From an uncultured Mucilaginibacter sp. (GTDB taxonomy: Bacteria; Bacteroidota; Bacteroidia; Sphingobacteriales; Sphingobacteriaceae): 42,606 nt of DNA. Made by a program: the position numbers and the translations under genes. Positions 23,957 to 32,872 of the stretch are shown here, piece after piece; the first letter of the stretch is position 1; each line of letters starts with the position of its first letter. The stretch covers positions 1-42,606 of the forward strand of contig CAIWRU010000070.1 of NCBI GenBank assembly GCA_903915155.1. The letters are read 5' to 3'. Below the pieces are notes generated by a model that was not told the origin of the DNA, did not search any database, and saw only the letters and a program-made list of their open reading frames with translations.

Positions 23957-26900
23957 CTACCTATCTATAATTATCTTATTGGCATATACCTGGTTGCCTA
24001 ATAGTAGCTTGAGTATGTATGTTCCGGGTGGATAGTTGGTAACGTTTAGTATAGTGCTGAAGTTACCTGCTGCAATATTCTGGGTGTTTTTGTAAACGGT
24101 TTCGCCCACACTGTTTATTAACGATAGGGTAAGGTTGCTGCTTGCTTTTGCACTAAACAATACATTCAGCACCGTATTTGCAGGTACGGGATATATAGCC
24201 AGGCTAATATCATTGGATCCCATTTTTGGCGGTACTACATATACAAAACTGGCCGATGTATCGGTACAGCCGGTATTCAAAGTAACTAACAACTTAAAGG
24301 TACCACTGGTAGCAGGAGTATAGGTTTGATTGGTAGCGCCTGTTACTATCTTCCCATTTTCATACCATTGGTTGCCCGTGGCAAAATTAGAGTTCAATAC
24401 ACCCGAATTTAGGGTGATAGTTGGTCGTGCCAGGGTTACCACCTGCCGCACTGCCGATGGGCAGCCTGCGGCTTTTATCTTCATGTTATAAAAATAATAG
24501 TAAAAATTCTTGTAGTAGGTGGTATCGGTACCATTAACAGCGGTGTTGCCTGTTATGCTGAACAGGCCATCGCCCACAGTAAACGGATAGCCGCTTACAC
24601 CGCCATTATTGCGGTATAGTGTGGCGTTTGCATCAAAAGTAGTAGTTATGGTATAGTCGCCGGCGGCGGGGATCAGTAAATTCAAATTATACACTTTGCC
24701 GGTATCGCGGGGATCATCCGCCTGAGCGCCCGCCGCGGGGGTGGTGCGTGTGGCAGCAGCGTTAATGGTGGTGCTTGATAGCGTTTCGCCGTCGTTATTG
24801 GTAACACTGAAAGTTATTTGCCCCGGGTAACCTACATATAATCGTGCACTTTCAATAACAACAGGCGCATCTGTATGTACCAGCACCGATGGCCCGTACT
24901 GATTATAGCCTCCTGATGAAAATACAGTTTTTGTTGCAGGGCCAACATTTGCGCTAAAATCATTCAAGCCGGCATAGTAGGTGTTATTTGTTGGTGCCTG
25001 TGTGGTTTCAACGGGTGAACCTAACGCGATGGGGGTGGCCGATGTAGCGGTTTGGTACCAAAATATTTCGCCATCGCCTGTGCCAGTAAGCAGGTACTTA
25101 CCGGTTTCATCACAAAAATTGGCAGCTATGGTGCTTATTACCGGAGCCGGATTAGTGGTTACGGTCAGGCTTGCCTGGTTATTGGTTGTAATGAGGTCGT
25201 TAACCAAATTTGTGTTAGCGGTTATGAAATAGGTTGACGATGCTAAGGCATTAAATGTGGTGTTTAATGTAAAGCTTTCTTCTTCCAAAGGTTGAAGTGT
25301 GCCTGTATAAGTTTCATTTATAGTAGTAACCGAACCACTGGGGGCCTTTACAGTTACGATAACCGGTACGTTGCTAATTGGCTGGGCACCAAAGTTTTTT
25401 ACGGTAACGGTAATAGGCGTAATCCCCGAGCATGCCCCGGTACTATCGGGGCTGGTAATGCCTGTTATGCCGGCATCAGTAGTGGTTTGTGTAAACTGTA
25501 CCCGGTAATCCTGGGTTTCGCCCTTGGCATAATTGCCGCATGGCTTTATGGTTGATGTGTCGCTGGTTTCCGTACATACAACCCGCATTACGCTATAATT
25601 GCCGGGTACTACTGTTATAGGCACGGTAATATTGGTTTTATAGGTAGCAGTTCCGTTTATTACGGTAGTGGTAGCCACCAGGTCGCTGGCATCGGTAAAG
25701 CTGCCATCACCTTTCCAGTCGATAAAAACTTTGGCCGCTTTGTTAAAATTGCCGCCGCATGTACCCAAAGTAATGCTTAACGGATAAGTTTTGCCCTGTT
25801 CCAACACAGCTGTTTGGCTGGTATAGTCGGAATAAGTGGTGCAGCCGCTGTTTTGCGTATTGTTTATGTTTGATATAGTAACGTTGTTGATGCGCGAACC
25901 GACGCTTGAGGCAGGCCCCGACGTGCAGTAAGCGGTACCACCCAACCCTGTAGCTATAAGCGAATAAGCCTGCGAACCCGATTGTAGCGTGCCTTTGTGC
26001 GAAACTGTAATGGTATACGTACGGCCGGGTATGGCGTTGGCTACATAAACCTGTTCCACATTATCGCTTATGTTATCGCCTTTAGTTGCCGCTGTTGCCG
26101 GATGGTTGGGGTCAAGTATCCATGGCAAAAAGGTGGTTGTGCCATCGCTAACGAGAATATCAAGGTCATTAACCAATTTTATGGTACGGTCGTTCACGGT
26201 TCCGTCGGCAGTTGGCGCAGCGGCAGGGTCGGTCCAGGATATGGTAGCCACCAGCGGCCCGTTGCCCGATGCAGTTACCTGTGTGGTTTGCGTTTGGCCC
26301 TGGCTTAAAGTATTTTCTTTTACTATGCTTTTTGTGCCGTTATCGGTTATAGCCTGTGCCGCTTTTTGCATATCGAGCAGGCCCCATCCGTAAATATAGT
26401 CGGGGCCTACGTTGCCTGCGTCATCGGCAGTAGCGCAGGCAAGGCCCTTTAATGTTGCTGCCAGCATAAATTTTCCGCCATTTTTCTGGGCATAATATTC
26501 CTGCAATAAATAAAGCGAGCCGGTAACATTGGGCGATGACATGGATGTACCCGATAAGGTTAAATAATTGGTTGCATCAAGGCTCCCGCACGATACCACA
26601 TCTACGCCCATGCCCGATATGTCGGGCTTCACCCGCCCGTCATCAGTTGGCCCCCAACTGCTGAAATAGGCTACTTGTATATTTTTACTGCTTGCCGGCC
26701 CAAAAGGTAAGGGCCCAACTGCCGCAACAGTAAGTATATTTTTGGCATTACCTGTCGAGGCTATTCCGTCATACCATTGCTGGTTGCTTATGCCATCGGT
26801 AGCTGTATGGTTTTTTAGTACCATTGTGGTGTTTGTTGTGCTTTTGTAGCCGTAATAGGTTCCCCCAACGGCGGGGCCCGGATAACCGCGGGCATTACCG

Positions 26901-27703
26901 GCAGATTCAACAATTAAGTAATAAGGTGCATTATAGGCTATCTGATCATAAGCCTGGGCGCGTGTATTGTAGATGCCGAAAGTGTAATCAACCGTATCGC
27001 CGGGCAGGCCATACCATGTCCATGTTGTGCCGGTTTCGTCAAGATCCCAACCCGCTACATCGCCGTAGGAATGATTAGAGAGCAGCAAGCCTGCCGCTGC
27101 CGTACCCATGGTAGATATGTCATTATCAAAATCGTACGACTGCAATGTTGACGCGCTATAAGCCATGCCCTTAGCAGGCGGGTAAACACCTTTAGCTATC
27201 ATGGTGCCGGCTACGTGCGTAGCGTGGTCAATGGCGTTTTGGGTAGTATTAAGGGTGATGGTTTTGCCTGCAAATTCCTGGTGCTGGGCATATACGGCAC
27301 CACCATCCCAAATAGCCAGTTTGTTGTTTAAAAATGTGCTCGATCCTGTAAGGGTAAGCCCTAATGCACCGCCTGGATATACCGTATTGGTGCGTGTTGT
27401 AGCAGCCGAAATAACGTTGCCGTTATCGTTTGTTTTTAAAAACACGGGGAAACCAAGTTGATTTAAACCCTGTAGAGAGAATGTGCCGCCGTTTTTAGTT
27501 TTCTTACGCACGGGCCACTTATGGCTATCGGCCAGGGCCACAGCTTTTTGATGCGACACGGTATATGCTGAAGCTTTTTTAACGGAGAAATCTGTTAATG
27601 CTTTTTTATTTGCATCGGTAACCAGCACTTGCTGACCAAAAACATCGCCTGCAAAAAATAAAAATAAAAAACCAGTAATAATTGCCGAGTAATGTTTTTT
27701 CAT
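23957..27703 (-). CDS. Secreted subtilisin-like (S8) protease with T9SS sorting domain
   Basis: The 1248-residue protein starts with a signal peptide (MKKHYSAIITGFLFLFFAGD, ending FGQ). The S8 peptidase domain (about 125-455) has a full triad: D133 in IWDGG, H163 in DHATHVAGT, S387 in LSGTSMSSPN, plus the oxyanion asparagine N270 in ESAGN. A beta-sandwich follows, then a GEVED-type domain (about 640-735: VFIDWKGDGSF, GETQDYRV), a CARDB-like adhesion or Ig-like domain (DAGITGITSPDS, VTVKNFGAQPIS), further beta domains, and a C-terminal type A T9SS sorting domain (about 1170-1248: IYPVPANTVLNV, NYPPGTYILKL, NKIIIDR). It should be exported by Sec and T9SS and kept on the surface or released to digest protein. 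Confidence 0.93.
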   Translation of the reverse strand: MKKHYSAIITGFLFLFFAGDVFGQQVLVTDANKKALTDFSVKKASAYTVSHQKAVALADSHKWPVRKKTKNGGTFSLQGLNQLGFPVFLKTNDNGNVISAATTRTNTVYPGGALGLTLTGSSTFLNNKLAIWDGGAVYAQHQEFAGKTITLNTTQNAIDHATHVAGTMIAKGVYPPAKGMAYSASTLQSYDFDNDISTMGTAAAGLLLSNHSYGDVAGWDLDETGTTWTWYGLPGDTVDYTFGIYNTRAQAYDQIAYNAPYYLIVESAGNARGYPGPAVGGTYYGYKSTTNTTMVLKNHTATDGISNQQWYDGIASTGNAKNILTVAAVGPLPFGPASSKNIQVAYFSSWGPTDDGRVKPDISGMGVDVVSCGSLDATNYLTLSGTSMSSPNVTGSLYLLQEYYAQKNGGKFMLAATLKGLACATADDAGNVGPDYIYGWGLLDMQKAAQAITDNGTKSIVKENTLSQGQTQTTQVTASGNGPLVATISWTDPAAAPTADGTVNDRTIKLVNDLDILVSDGTTTFLPWILDPNHPATAATKGDNISDNVEQVYVANAIPGRTYTITVSHKGTLQSGSQAYSLIATGLGGTAYCTSGPASSVGSRINNVTISNINNTQNSGCTTYSDYTSQTAVLEQGKTYPLSITLGTCGGNFNKAAKVFIDWKGDGSFTDASDLVATTTVINGTATYKTNITVPITVVPGNYSVMRVVCTETSDTSTIKPCGNYAKGETQDYRVQFTQTTTDAGITGITSPDSTGACSGITPITVTVKNFGAQPISNVPVIVTVKAPSGSVTTINETYTGTLQPLEEESFTLNTTFNALASSTYFITANTNLVNDLITTNNQASLTVTTNPAPVISTIAANFCDETGKYLLTGTGDGEIFWYQTATSATPIALGSPVETTQAPTNNTYYAGLNDFSANVGPATKTVFSSGGYNQYGPSVLVHTDAPVVIESARLYVGYPGQITFSVTNNDGETLSSTTINAAATRTTPAAGAQADDPRDTGKVYNLNLLIPAAGDYTITTTFDANATLYRNNGGVSGYPFTVGDGLFSITGNTAVNGTDTTYYKNFYYYFYNMKIKAAGCPSAVRQVVTLARPTITLNSGVLNSNFATGNQWYENGKIVTGATNQTYTPATSGTFKLLVTLNTGCTDTSASFVYVVPPKMGSNDISLAIYPVPANTVLNVLFSAKASSNLTLSLINSVGETVYKNTQNIAAGNFSTILNVTNYPPGTYILKLLLGNQVYANKIIIDR

Positions 27704-28085
27704 AAGCCTGGGGTTGACGAACTAATATTATAATAACAAGTTTCTGTAAATTAAACCGTAAAATGAAATATTTTGCCTGTAAAGAGAAATAACAATAAAA
27801 ATCAGCGCTGATAGAACGATAAAAAGAGAATTTATTGTATTGAATTATTGATAAGGCAAGGTTTGGTTTTGAGACAGTAAGTTATAAAAAAACGCGCAAA
27901 AGCAGGGCTTTTTGCGCGTTTTTTGACCCGTTTTTTATGTTTTTTACACGTTTTTAAGGGCAAATAGCCTGAAATAATGCCTGTTTAAGCGTGTTTTTGG
28001 ATGAAAACAAGGATAAAAAGGGCGATTTTGGGGCGTTTTTACGATGTTTTAAACCATGGTGAGACGCGAGTGGTTGGTCTTCCAG
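27704..28085. other. 382-bp gap with a hairpin and A/T-rich sequence
   Basis: Apart from the hairpin at 27887-27924, the stretch contains runs of T and words such as GTTTTTT and ACACGTTTTTAAG but no convincing gene. It holds the presumed promoter of the protease gene, for which no good TAnnTTTG box was seen. Confidence 0.5.
27887..27924. terminator. Strong bidirectional hairpin terminator
   Basis: AAAAAACGCGCAAAA (27887-27901) and TTTTGCGCGTTTTTT (27910-27924) are a perfect 15-bp inverted repeat with an 8-base loop. The A/T flanks give a T-run on either strand. It is 160 bp past the stop of the minus-strand HAD gene and would end that transcript. Confidence 0.8.
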
Positions 28086-28709
28086 TTACACCTTATCAAT
28101 CCTCACCCAGCGCATCCCGGCAGCTTCGGCGGCTTGTACACCCGGATCGCCGTCCTCAAAAACAAGGCAGTGTTCAGGTGCTACGCCTAAAAATTCGGCC
28201 GCCGCTAAAAAAGGGTCGGGGAATGGCTTGCCGCGCGGCGTTTCGCCGGCACAAACCAAAACTTCGGGCAGATCAAGGATACCCAATATGCTTAGTGTGC
28301 GTGTAACAACTTCCCTGTCGCCGCCTGATACTACGGCAATTTTCATCTTACCGGCGTGGGCCTTTAAGTGGTTTACCACATAATCAATAGGTTGTGTTTG
28401 GTCGATGTATTCGCTTAAGAATAATTTTTCTTTGCGTTCGGCAAAATCTGCCGGATCAAAAGTACTGTTATAACGCTTGTTTATTTCCACTATCACATCA
28501 CGTATAGGTAAACCTGCGAACTCATCAATTATCGAATCTTCGAGCAGCACACCATCTTCAGCTGCCACGCGTACATAACTTTTTTTATGGCCGGGCATGG
28601 TATCGGCAAGGGTACCATCGCAATCGTATAAAAAAGCTTTAAAATCGCCTGCGGTTAATTCGGTAAGTGCCTGGTATTTATCTTGTTTAGTGTTATTCGT
28701 CGCTGTCAT
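28086..28709 (-). CDS. HAD-family phosphatase
   Basis: The 207-residue protein has HAD motif I in FLYDCDGTLADTMPGH (D29, D31), motif II in IAVVSGG, motif III lysine in TPRGKPFPDPFL, and motif IV in CLVFEDGDPGVQAAEAAG. Its helical cap resembles beta-phosphoglucomutase and phosphatases of sugar phosphates such as fructose-1-phosphate. The C-terminus is short, ending MRWVRIDKV. It has a very close -7 box and would be translated from an almost leaderless message. The rhamnose mutarotase gene lies upstream but is not tightly linked, so no pathway can be inferred. Confidence 0.9.
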   Translation of the reverse strand: MTATNNTKQDKYQALTELTAGDFKAFLYDCDGTLADTMPGHKKSYVRVAAEDGVLLEDSIIDEFAGLPIRDVIVEINKRYNSTFDPADFAERKEKLFLSEYIDQTQPIDYVVNHLKAHAGKMKIAVVSGGDREVVTRTLSILGILDLPEVLVCAGETPRGKPFPDPFLAAAEFLGVAPEHCLVFEDGDPGVQAAEAAGMRWVRIDKV

Positions 28710-28716
28710 ATTGCCG

Positions 28717-28724
28717 CAAAGGTA
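28717..28724 (-). promoter_or_regulatory. -7 box very close to a HAD start
   Basis: The minus strand reads TACCTTTG, a full match to TAnnTTTG, ending 7 bp before the ATG at 28709. A transcript starting the usual few bases after the box would have almost no 5' leader. Confidence 0.6.
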
Positions 28725-28747
28725 GATAATGGAGTTTAAGGCAAATG

Positions 28748-29068
28748 TCAGGATTGGAATATTTTATCCATTAAAACCCATTTCTGTACCGAGCCTTCAA
28801 AAGGCTGCTGGTATTGCAGCATCAGGGTTTCCCATTGCTGTACTTTAGGGTTAGCATCGTCCATAGCAGCTTTTCTTTCAAAACTAAAGGTGCTGTCTGT
28901 TTCCATTATCATAAAAAGGCGGGTGCCATAGCGGTATATCCCCATGCTGGTTATACCCGAACCTTTTATACTTTCAAGTATTTCTGGCCAAACGTTTTTA
29001 TGGTGTTCCTCATACTCACGGATAAGTACAGGGTCGTCTATCAGGTCCAGCGTTAAGCAATATCGCAT
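28748..29068 (-). CDS. L-rhamnose mutarotase
   Basis: The 106-residue protein matches the RhaM family of dimeric alpha/beta-barrel mutarotases that interconvert sugar anomers. It shows MRYCLTLDL, then YEEHHKNVWPEI, with H22 at the position of the catalytic histidine of E. coli RhaM, and LFMIMETD and QKWVLMDKIFQ. The near-full match in length and motifs makes the family secure; the sugar could be L-rhamnose or L-fucose. No other rhamnose genes are nearby. It is on the same strand as, and downstream of, the DUF47 gene, from which it is separated by a word-type inverted repeat. Confidence 0.9.
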   Translation of the reverse strand: MRYCLTLDLIDDPVLIREYEEHHKNVWPEILESIKGSGITSMGIYRYGTRLFMIMETDSTFSFERKAAMDDANPKVQQWETLMLQYQQPFEGSVQKWVLMDKIFQS

Positions 29069-29076
29069 TTTATTTA

Positions 29077-29137
29077 GTGATTGAGTGAATCATCAGTTGG
29101 TGAATATAAAAAAATGAAGCGATAATCACTCAATCAC
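29077..29137. repeat. Word-type inverted repeat before the mutarotase gene
   Basis: GTGATTGAGTGA (29077-29088) is matched exactly by TCACTCAATCAC (29126-29137). More copies of CACTCA continue to 29157, so the repeat fills the gap between the DUF47 gene and the mutarotase. Confidence 0.6.
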
Positions 29138-29162
29138 TCATTCGCTAACTCACTCAATGCAT

Positions 29163-29816
29163 CTACTCGCTAAACTTAAAACTATTCACTAAAATAGTTT
29201 GCAGCACATCGGTGGCGCTTTTGCATTTATTGGTGGTGGTTTCAAGCGAGTGCAGTATCTCGCGATATTTTATCAGGGTGATGGCATCCTGTTCATTGGC
29301 AAAAAGCAACGCCAGTGAACTGTAATATATCTGGTCCGACTCGCGTTCATGCCCCTTTATCACCCTGCACGATTCCAATATCAACCGACCTTTTGACGAT
29401 ACCCGCAGCATATTGATCGATTTTTCTATCTCGCGGCTGGCTTTTAGTATAATATCGGCTATTTCTTTAATGGCAGGGATCACTTCATCAATATTATACA
29501 AAAACATACGCTCGCTGGCCTCGTGTATATAATCGGCAACATCGTCAATAGCCGAAGCCAGGGTGTGTATGTCAGATCGGTTCAGCGGGGTAAAGATAAC
29601 CTTATCAAGTGCCAGGTATATTTTATGGGTAATATCATCGCCAACACTTTCAAGGCGTTCTATCTGCTTAAAGTAGGTTTCTCTGTCGGCCGCCTCTTCA
29701 ATGTTTACCGCCTGTACCAGTAATTCGGCAATTTCTACGGCATTTTTCGCAGCCTGATCAAACAAATTATAAAATTGTACCCCATTTAAAAAGTAGTCCT
29801 GTAGAAACCAACCCAT
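29163..29816 (-). CDS. DUF47 / PhoU-like protein
   Basis: The 217-residue all-helical protein matches the DUF47 family of PhoU relatives: IERLESVGDDITHKIYLAL, LASAIDDVADYIHEASERM and LHSLETTTNKCKSATDVLQ contain the E/DxxxD metal sites typical of PhoU folds. Members often lie next to a low-affinity PiT phosphate transporter and modulate it; here no PiT gene is visible. It starts divergently from the porin-pst operon, with a 532-bp shared gap, which supports a part in phosphate control. Residues and length look complete. Confidence 0.88.
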   Translation of the reverse strand: MGWFLQDYFLNGVQFYNLFDQAAKNAVEIAELLVQAVNIEEAADRETYFKQIERLESVGDDITHKIYLALDKVIFTPLNRSDIHTLASAIDDVADYIHEASERMFLYNIDEVIPAIKEIADIILKASREIEKSINMLRVSSKGRLILESCRVIKGHERESDQIYYSSLALLFANEQDAITLIKYREILHSLETTTNKCKSATDVLQTILVNSFKFSE

Positions 29817-30348
29817 AGCCGTTTTATTGAAAACGCTAAGGTAGCGGCCACATGTTAAGTGGATATTAACGCCAAACTATGCTATGTTAATTTTGTATGA
29901 ATTTTTAGCATAAAATGCGTTTGTTTTAAATTATTTAATAATTCACTGTATAAGGAATGAGATTTCGACCAAAAAATTCAGAAATAAAAATGAGCCCATT
30001 TTTTGCTCCCTTATTGTTTCAAAAATCTTCCAATTCCTCTTCCCGATTTGTCATTTTACGGTAACGAAATGAGTGTGTTAACAAAATATTAAGCCAAAAT
30101 AGCCCAATGTTAACTCAGCGTGAACTTTTTAACATTTGTTAATATAGAACATAATTGCTTATAAATTAGATAATTATAAATTTAGTTATTAACTATCGAT
30201 TAAATTATCGGTACTTATAGTATGTAATTTTCGTCAACTTAATATTTAAATAACATTACCAAATGTTAATCCATCCTTAATATTAAGGTAACCTATGTGC
30301 CGCATCTTTGGAGCAAAAAAAAATTAAACTTATTTCGTTATAAAAAAA
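29817..30348. promoter_or_regulatory. Shared control region of DUF47 and the phosphate operon
   Basis: This AT-rich gap has no gene. It contains TGTTAAC or TGTTAAT at 30076, 30108, 30137 and 30264. At three of these a related heptamer occurs exactly 11 bp downstream (TATTAAG at 30087, CGTGAAC at 30119, CCTTAAT at 30275), the phasing of PhoB boxes. A perfect palindrome CCTTAATATTAAGG lies at 30275-30288, and CATCTTTG at 30303-30310 is one mismatch from a -7 box without a -33 TTTG at the right distance, as expected of an activator-dependent promoter. PhoB binding is inference. Confidence 0.45.
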
Positions 30349-31671
30349 ATGTTTACGAAACTATTTAGTACTGCCTTATTAACAGGATTGTTAATATCGG
30401 GCATTAACGCTAGAGCTCAAACTACTTTTGCATCGGCAGAAACGATGAATACAAAAGACGCTCCAAAAGCGGCTGCTACTACAACTACTACAGTTGCACC
30501 TGCTAAACAGGCCGATCCGGTTGACACATCGTTCCACCCTGTAAGAAGGCTTTGGGGTTACACATTCGGCGATTTTTATTATGCAGCAAGCGCCGATCCT
30601 GCAAACAGAGGCGCCGAAACCAATTATAACGGCGTTCCTAAATACCGTAACGCATTTCAATTCCGTCGTGTGTACTTAGGTTATGATTATGACATCACTA
30701 AAAAATTCTCGGCTGAATTATTATTAGAAGCTGCTCCTGGCGCTAATACCAATGCGGCCGCAGGAACCAGTATATCTAACGGCGACAACCTTGCTGACAA
30801 CAAAATGTCATTTTATATCAAATTGATAAACTTAAGATATAAAGGCATTTGGGATGGTACCGATTTCGTTTTTGGCCAGGTTTCAACCCCGGGTTTTGCC
30901 TTATTATCAGAAAAGATATGGGGTTACCGTTCAATTGAAAAAACTGTTGCCGATTTTCACAAAACCAACTCATTTGATATTGGCGCAGCTTTACAAGGTG
31001 TATTCGATGTTAAAACCAAAAACTTTGGCTACGATTTAATGATCGGCGATAACACAAGCGCTAGCGTATTACCTGCAACTGTAGGCAATGGTTTCTTTAA
31101 AGCATTTTATGGTGATGTATACGGTAAATTCCTTGATAAGAAATTGATACTAGATATATATGCCGATTACATGAAAACTACTATTACTAGTGGTATTGTA
31201 GGCCCGCAATCGCATAATATGATTAAAGGTTTTGCAGCTTATACCACCCCTCAGTTAACAGTAGGTGTTGAAGCATATACAAACAAATTTAAAAATGCTG
31301 TAACTGCAACAGATGGTACTACCAAAACTGTTAAAGATGCTACTGCACAAGCTATCTCGATCTTTGCTCACGGCCAGATCAATAAAGATAAATTAGGCTG
31401 GTTTGCACGTTATGATGGTTACCAACCAAATACCAACTTTAATACTGATGAAGCATTAAATGCTACTCCAATATCATCGTACAACCTTTTCACTAAACAA
31501 CGCTTTGTAACAGCTGGTTTGGATTTATCTCCGGCTAAAAACGTACACTTTATGCCGAACGTTTGGTTTGTACAATACAAAGACGAAAGAGACCCTGGTA
31601 CAACAGGTTATGTTCCTGATGGCCATAGCTTGGTTTACAGGTTAACAGTTTATTTCACTTTCGGTAAATAA
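30349..31671 (+). CDS. Outer-membrane porin, first gene of the phosphate operon
   Basis: The 440-residue protein has a signal peptide (MFTKLFSTALLTGLLISGIN, ending ARAQ), a low-complexity Ala/Thr/Pro linker (to about residue 60), and a beta barrel with aromatic-rich strands, such as YTFGDFYYAASAD, FRRVYLGYDYDI, DFVFGQVSTPGFAL and FVTAGLDLSPAKNVHFMPNVWFV, ending in a strand and YFTFGK. The layout is like the OprO/OprP-type porin family or related barrel proteins of Bacteroidota, and location before pstS suggests phosphate uptake through the outer membrane. Specificity is not shown by the sequence. Confidence 0.82.
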   Translation: MFTKLFSTALLTGLLISGINARAQTTFASAETMNTKDAPKAAATTTTTVAPAKQADPVDTSFHPVRRLWGYTFGDFYYAASADPANRGAETNYNGVPKYRNAFQFRRVYLGYDYDITKKFSAELLLEAAPGANTNAAAGTSISNGDNLADNKMSFYIKLINLRYKGIWDGTDFVFGQVSTPGFALLSEKIWGYRSIEKTVADFHKTNSFDIGAALQGVFDVKTKNFGYDLMIGDNTSASVLPATVGNGFFKAFYGDVYGKFLDKKLILDIYADYMKTTITSGIVGPQSHNMIKGFAAYTTPQLTVGVEAYTNKFKNAVTATDGTTKTVKDATAQAISIFAHGQINKDKLGWFARYDGYQPNTNFNTDEALNATPISSYNLFTKQRFVTAGLDLSPAKNVHFMPNVWFVQYKDERDPGTTGYVPDGHSLVYRLTVYFTFGK

Positions 31672-31706
31672 TCATTTCAAACATACATTATAAACAAAAA
31701 AAGATC

Positions 31707-32747
31707 ATGAAAGTAATTAAAAGTTTAAAGTTAGCGGTTGTTGCCCTTGCAGCATCATGTTTAACATTAGCGGCTTCGGCACAGGATAACACCTTATTAG
31801 GTGCCGGTAGTACCTTTGCTTACCCGCTATTCTCAAAAATGTTCTCTCAGTATACTGCTTCAAAAGTTAACTACCAGTCTATCGGTTCTGGCGGTGGTAT
31901 ATTGCAGTTAACCAACAAAACTGTTGATTTTGGTGATTCAGATGCTCCTTTAAACGCTGATCAAACAGCTAAAATGAGTGCCCCTGTTCTGCATATCCCA
32001 ATGACCTCAGGCGCCGTTGTTGTAACTTACAATGTACCCGGTGTTGCAGGTGGTTTAAACCTGAGCGGTAAGGATCTGGCTGACATCTACCTTGGTAAAA
32101 TTACCAACTGGAACAGCCCCGAGATAAAAGACGCCAACAAAGGTGTTAACATCCCAAGTATGCCTATAGTAGTTATCCACCGTTCAGACGGTAGCGGTAC
32201 ATCATTTATCTTTACCGATTATTTAACAAAAGTTAACCCTGATTGGGCATCGAAAGTAGGTAAAGCAAGTGCCGTTAACTGGCCTGCAGGTTTAGGCGGT
32301 AAAGGTAGCGAAGGCGTTGCCGGTTTAGTTAAAAACACACCGGGCGCTATCGGCTATGTTGAATTAGCTTATGCTAAACAAAACAACATGCCTTTTGCTA
32401 ACATCCAAAACAAAAGCGGTAAATATATTACCCCAACTCTGGAAGCTACAACTTTAGCAAGTAATGTTGCTATCCCTTCCGATACTAAAGTATCTATTAC
32501 TAATACCGATAACCCTAAAGGTTACCCAATTGCCAGCTTTACCTGGGCTTTAATATACAAAGAGCAAAACTATAGCAGCCGCTCAAAAGAAAGGGCTACT
32601 GCTTTATTGAAATTGTTATGGTGGAACATTCACCAGGGCCAGGCTGATTGTGCAGCATTAAACTATGCACCACTTTCAAAAGCTGCTGTTAAAGCTGCTG
32701 AAGCAGTATTGAAATCAGCTACTTACGATGGTAAGGCAATACTTTAA
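31707..32747 (+). CDS. pstS: Phosphate ABC transporter substrate-binding protein
   Basis: The 346-residue protein has a signal peptide (MKVIKSLKLAVVALAASCLT, ending ASAQ) and the PstS fold: GAGSTFAYPLFSKMFSQY binds phosphate at its start, IGSGGGILQLTNKTVDFGDSDAPL follows, and HRSDGSGTSFIFTDYL gives the second set of ligands. Later parts, NTPGAIGYVELAYA and SFTWALIYKEQ, complete the second lobe. It would bind phosphate in the periplasm and pass it to PstC/PstA. It is 35 bp after the porin gene, and a perfect hairpin lies between it and pstC. Confidence 0.95.
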   Translation: MKVIKSLKLAVVALAASCLTLAASAQDNTLLGAGSTFAYPLFSKMFSQYTASKVNYQSIGSGGGILQLTNKTVDFGDSDAPLNADQTAKMSAPVLHIPMTSGAVVVTYNVPGVAGGLNLSGKDLADIYLGKITNWNSPEIKDANKGVNIPSMPIVVIHRSDGSGTSFIFTDYLTKVNPDWASKVGKASAVNWPAGLGGKGSEGVAGLVKNTPGAIGYVELAYAKQNNMPFANIQNKSGKYITPTLEATTLASNVAIPSDTKVSITNTDNPKGYPIASFTWALIYKEQNYSSRSKERATALLKLLWWNIHQGQADCAALNYAPLSKAAVKAAEAVLKSATYDGKAIL

Positions 32748-32811
32748 TTAGTGAATTGTTGATTTAGTGAATTATTAAAAAATTAAATCTCGTTCATTCT
32801 CTAAAAAATAT

Positions 32812-32846
32812 CAATTACCGGCAGATTAAATGTTTGCCGGTAATTG
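32812..32846 (+). promoter_or_regulatory. Hairpin between pstS and pstC
   Basis: CAATTACCGGCA (32812-32823) and TGCCGGTAATTG (32835-32846) form a perfect 12-bp stem with an 11-base loop, 65 bp after the pstS stop and 26 bp before the pstC start. There is no T-run, so it is more like a processing or stabilising stem than a full terminator. Confidence 0.6.
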
Positions 32847-32872
32847 TTGTGTAATAGCAAAACCCAAAATTT

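Noticed and set aside
26070-26393. Plus-strand ORFs within the protease gene
   Set aside because: Antisense frames of a gene with full catalytic motifs and domain order.
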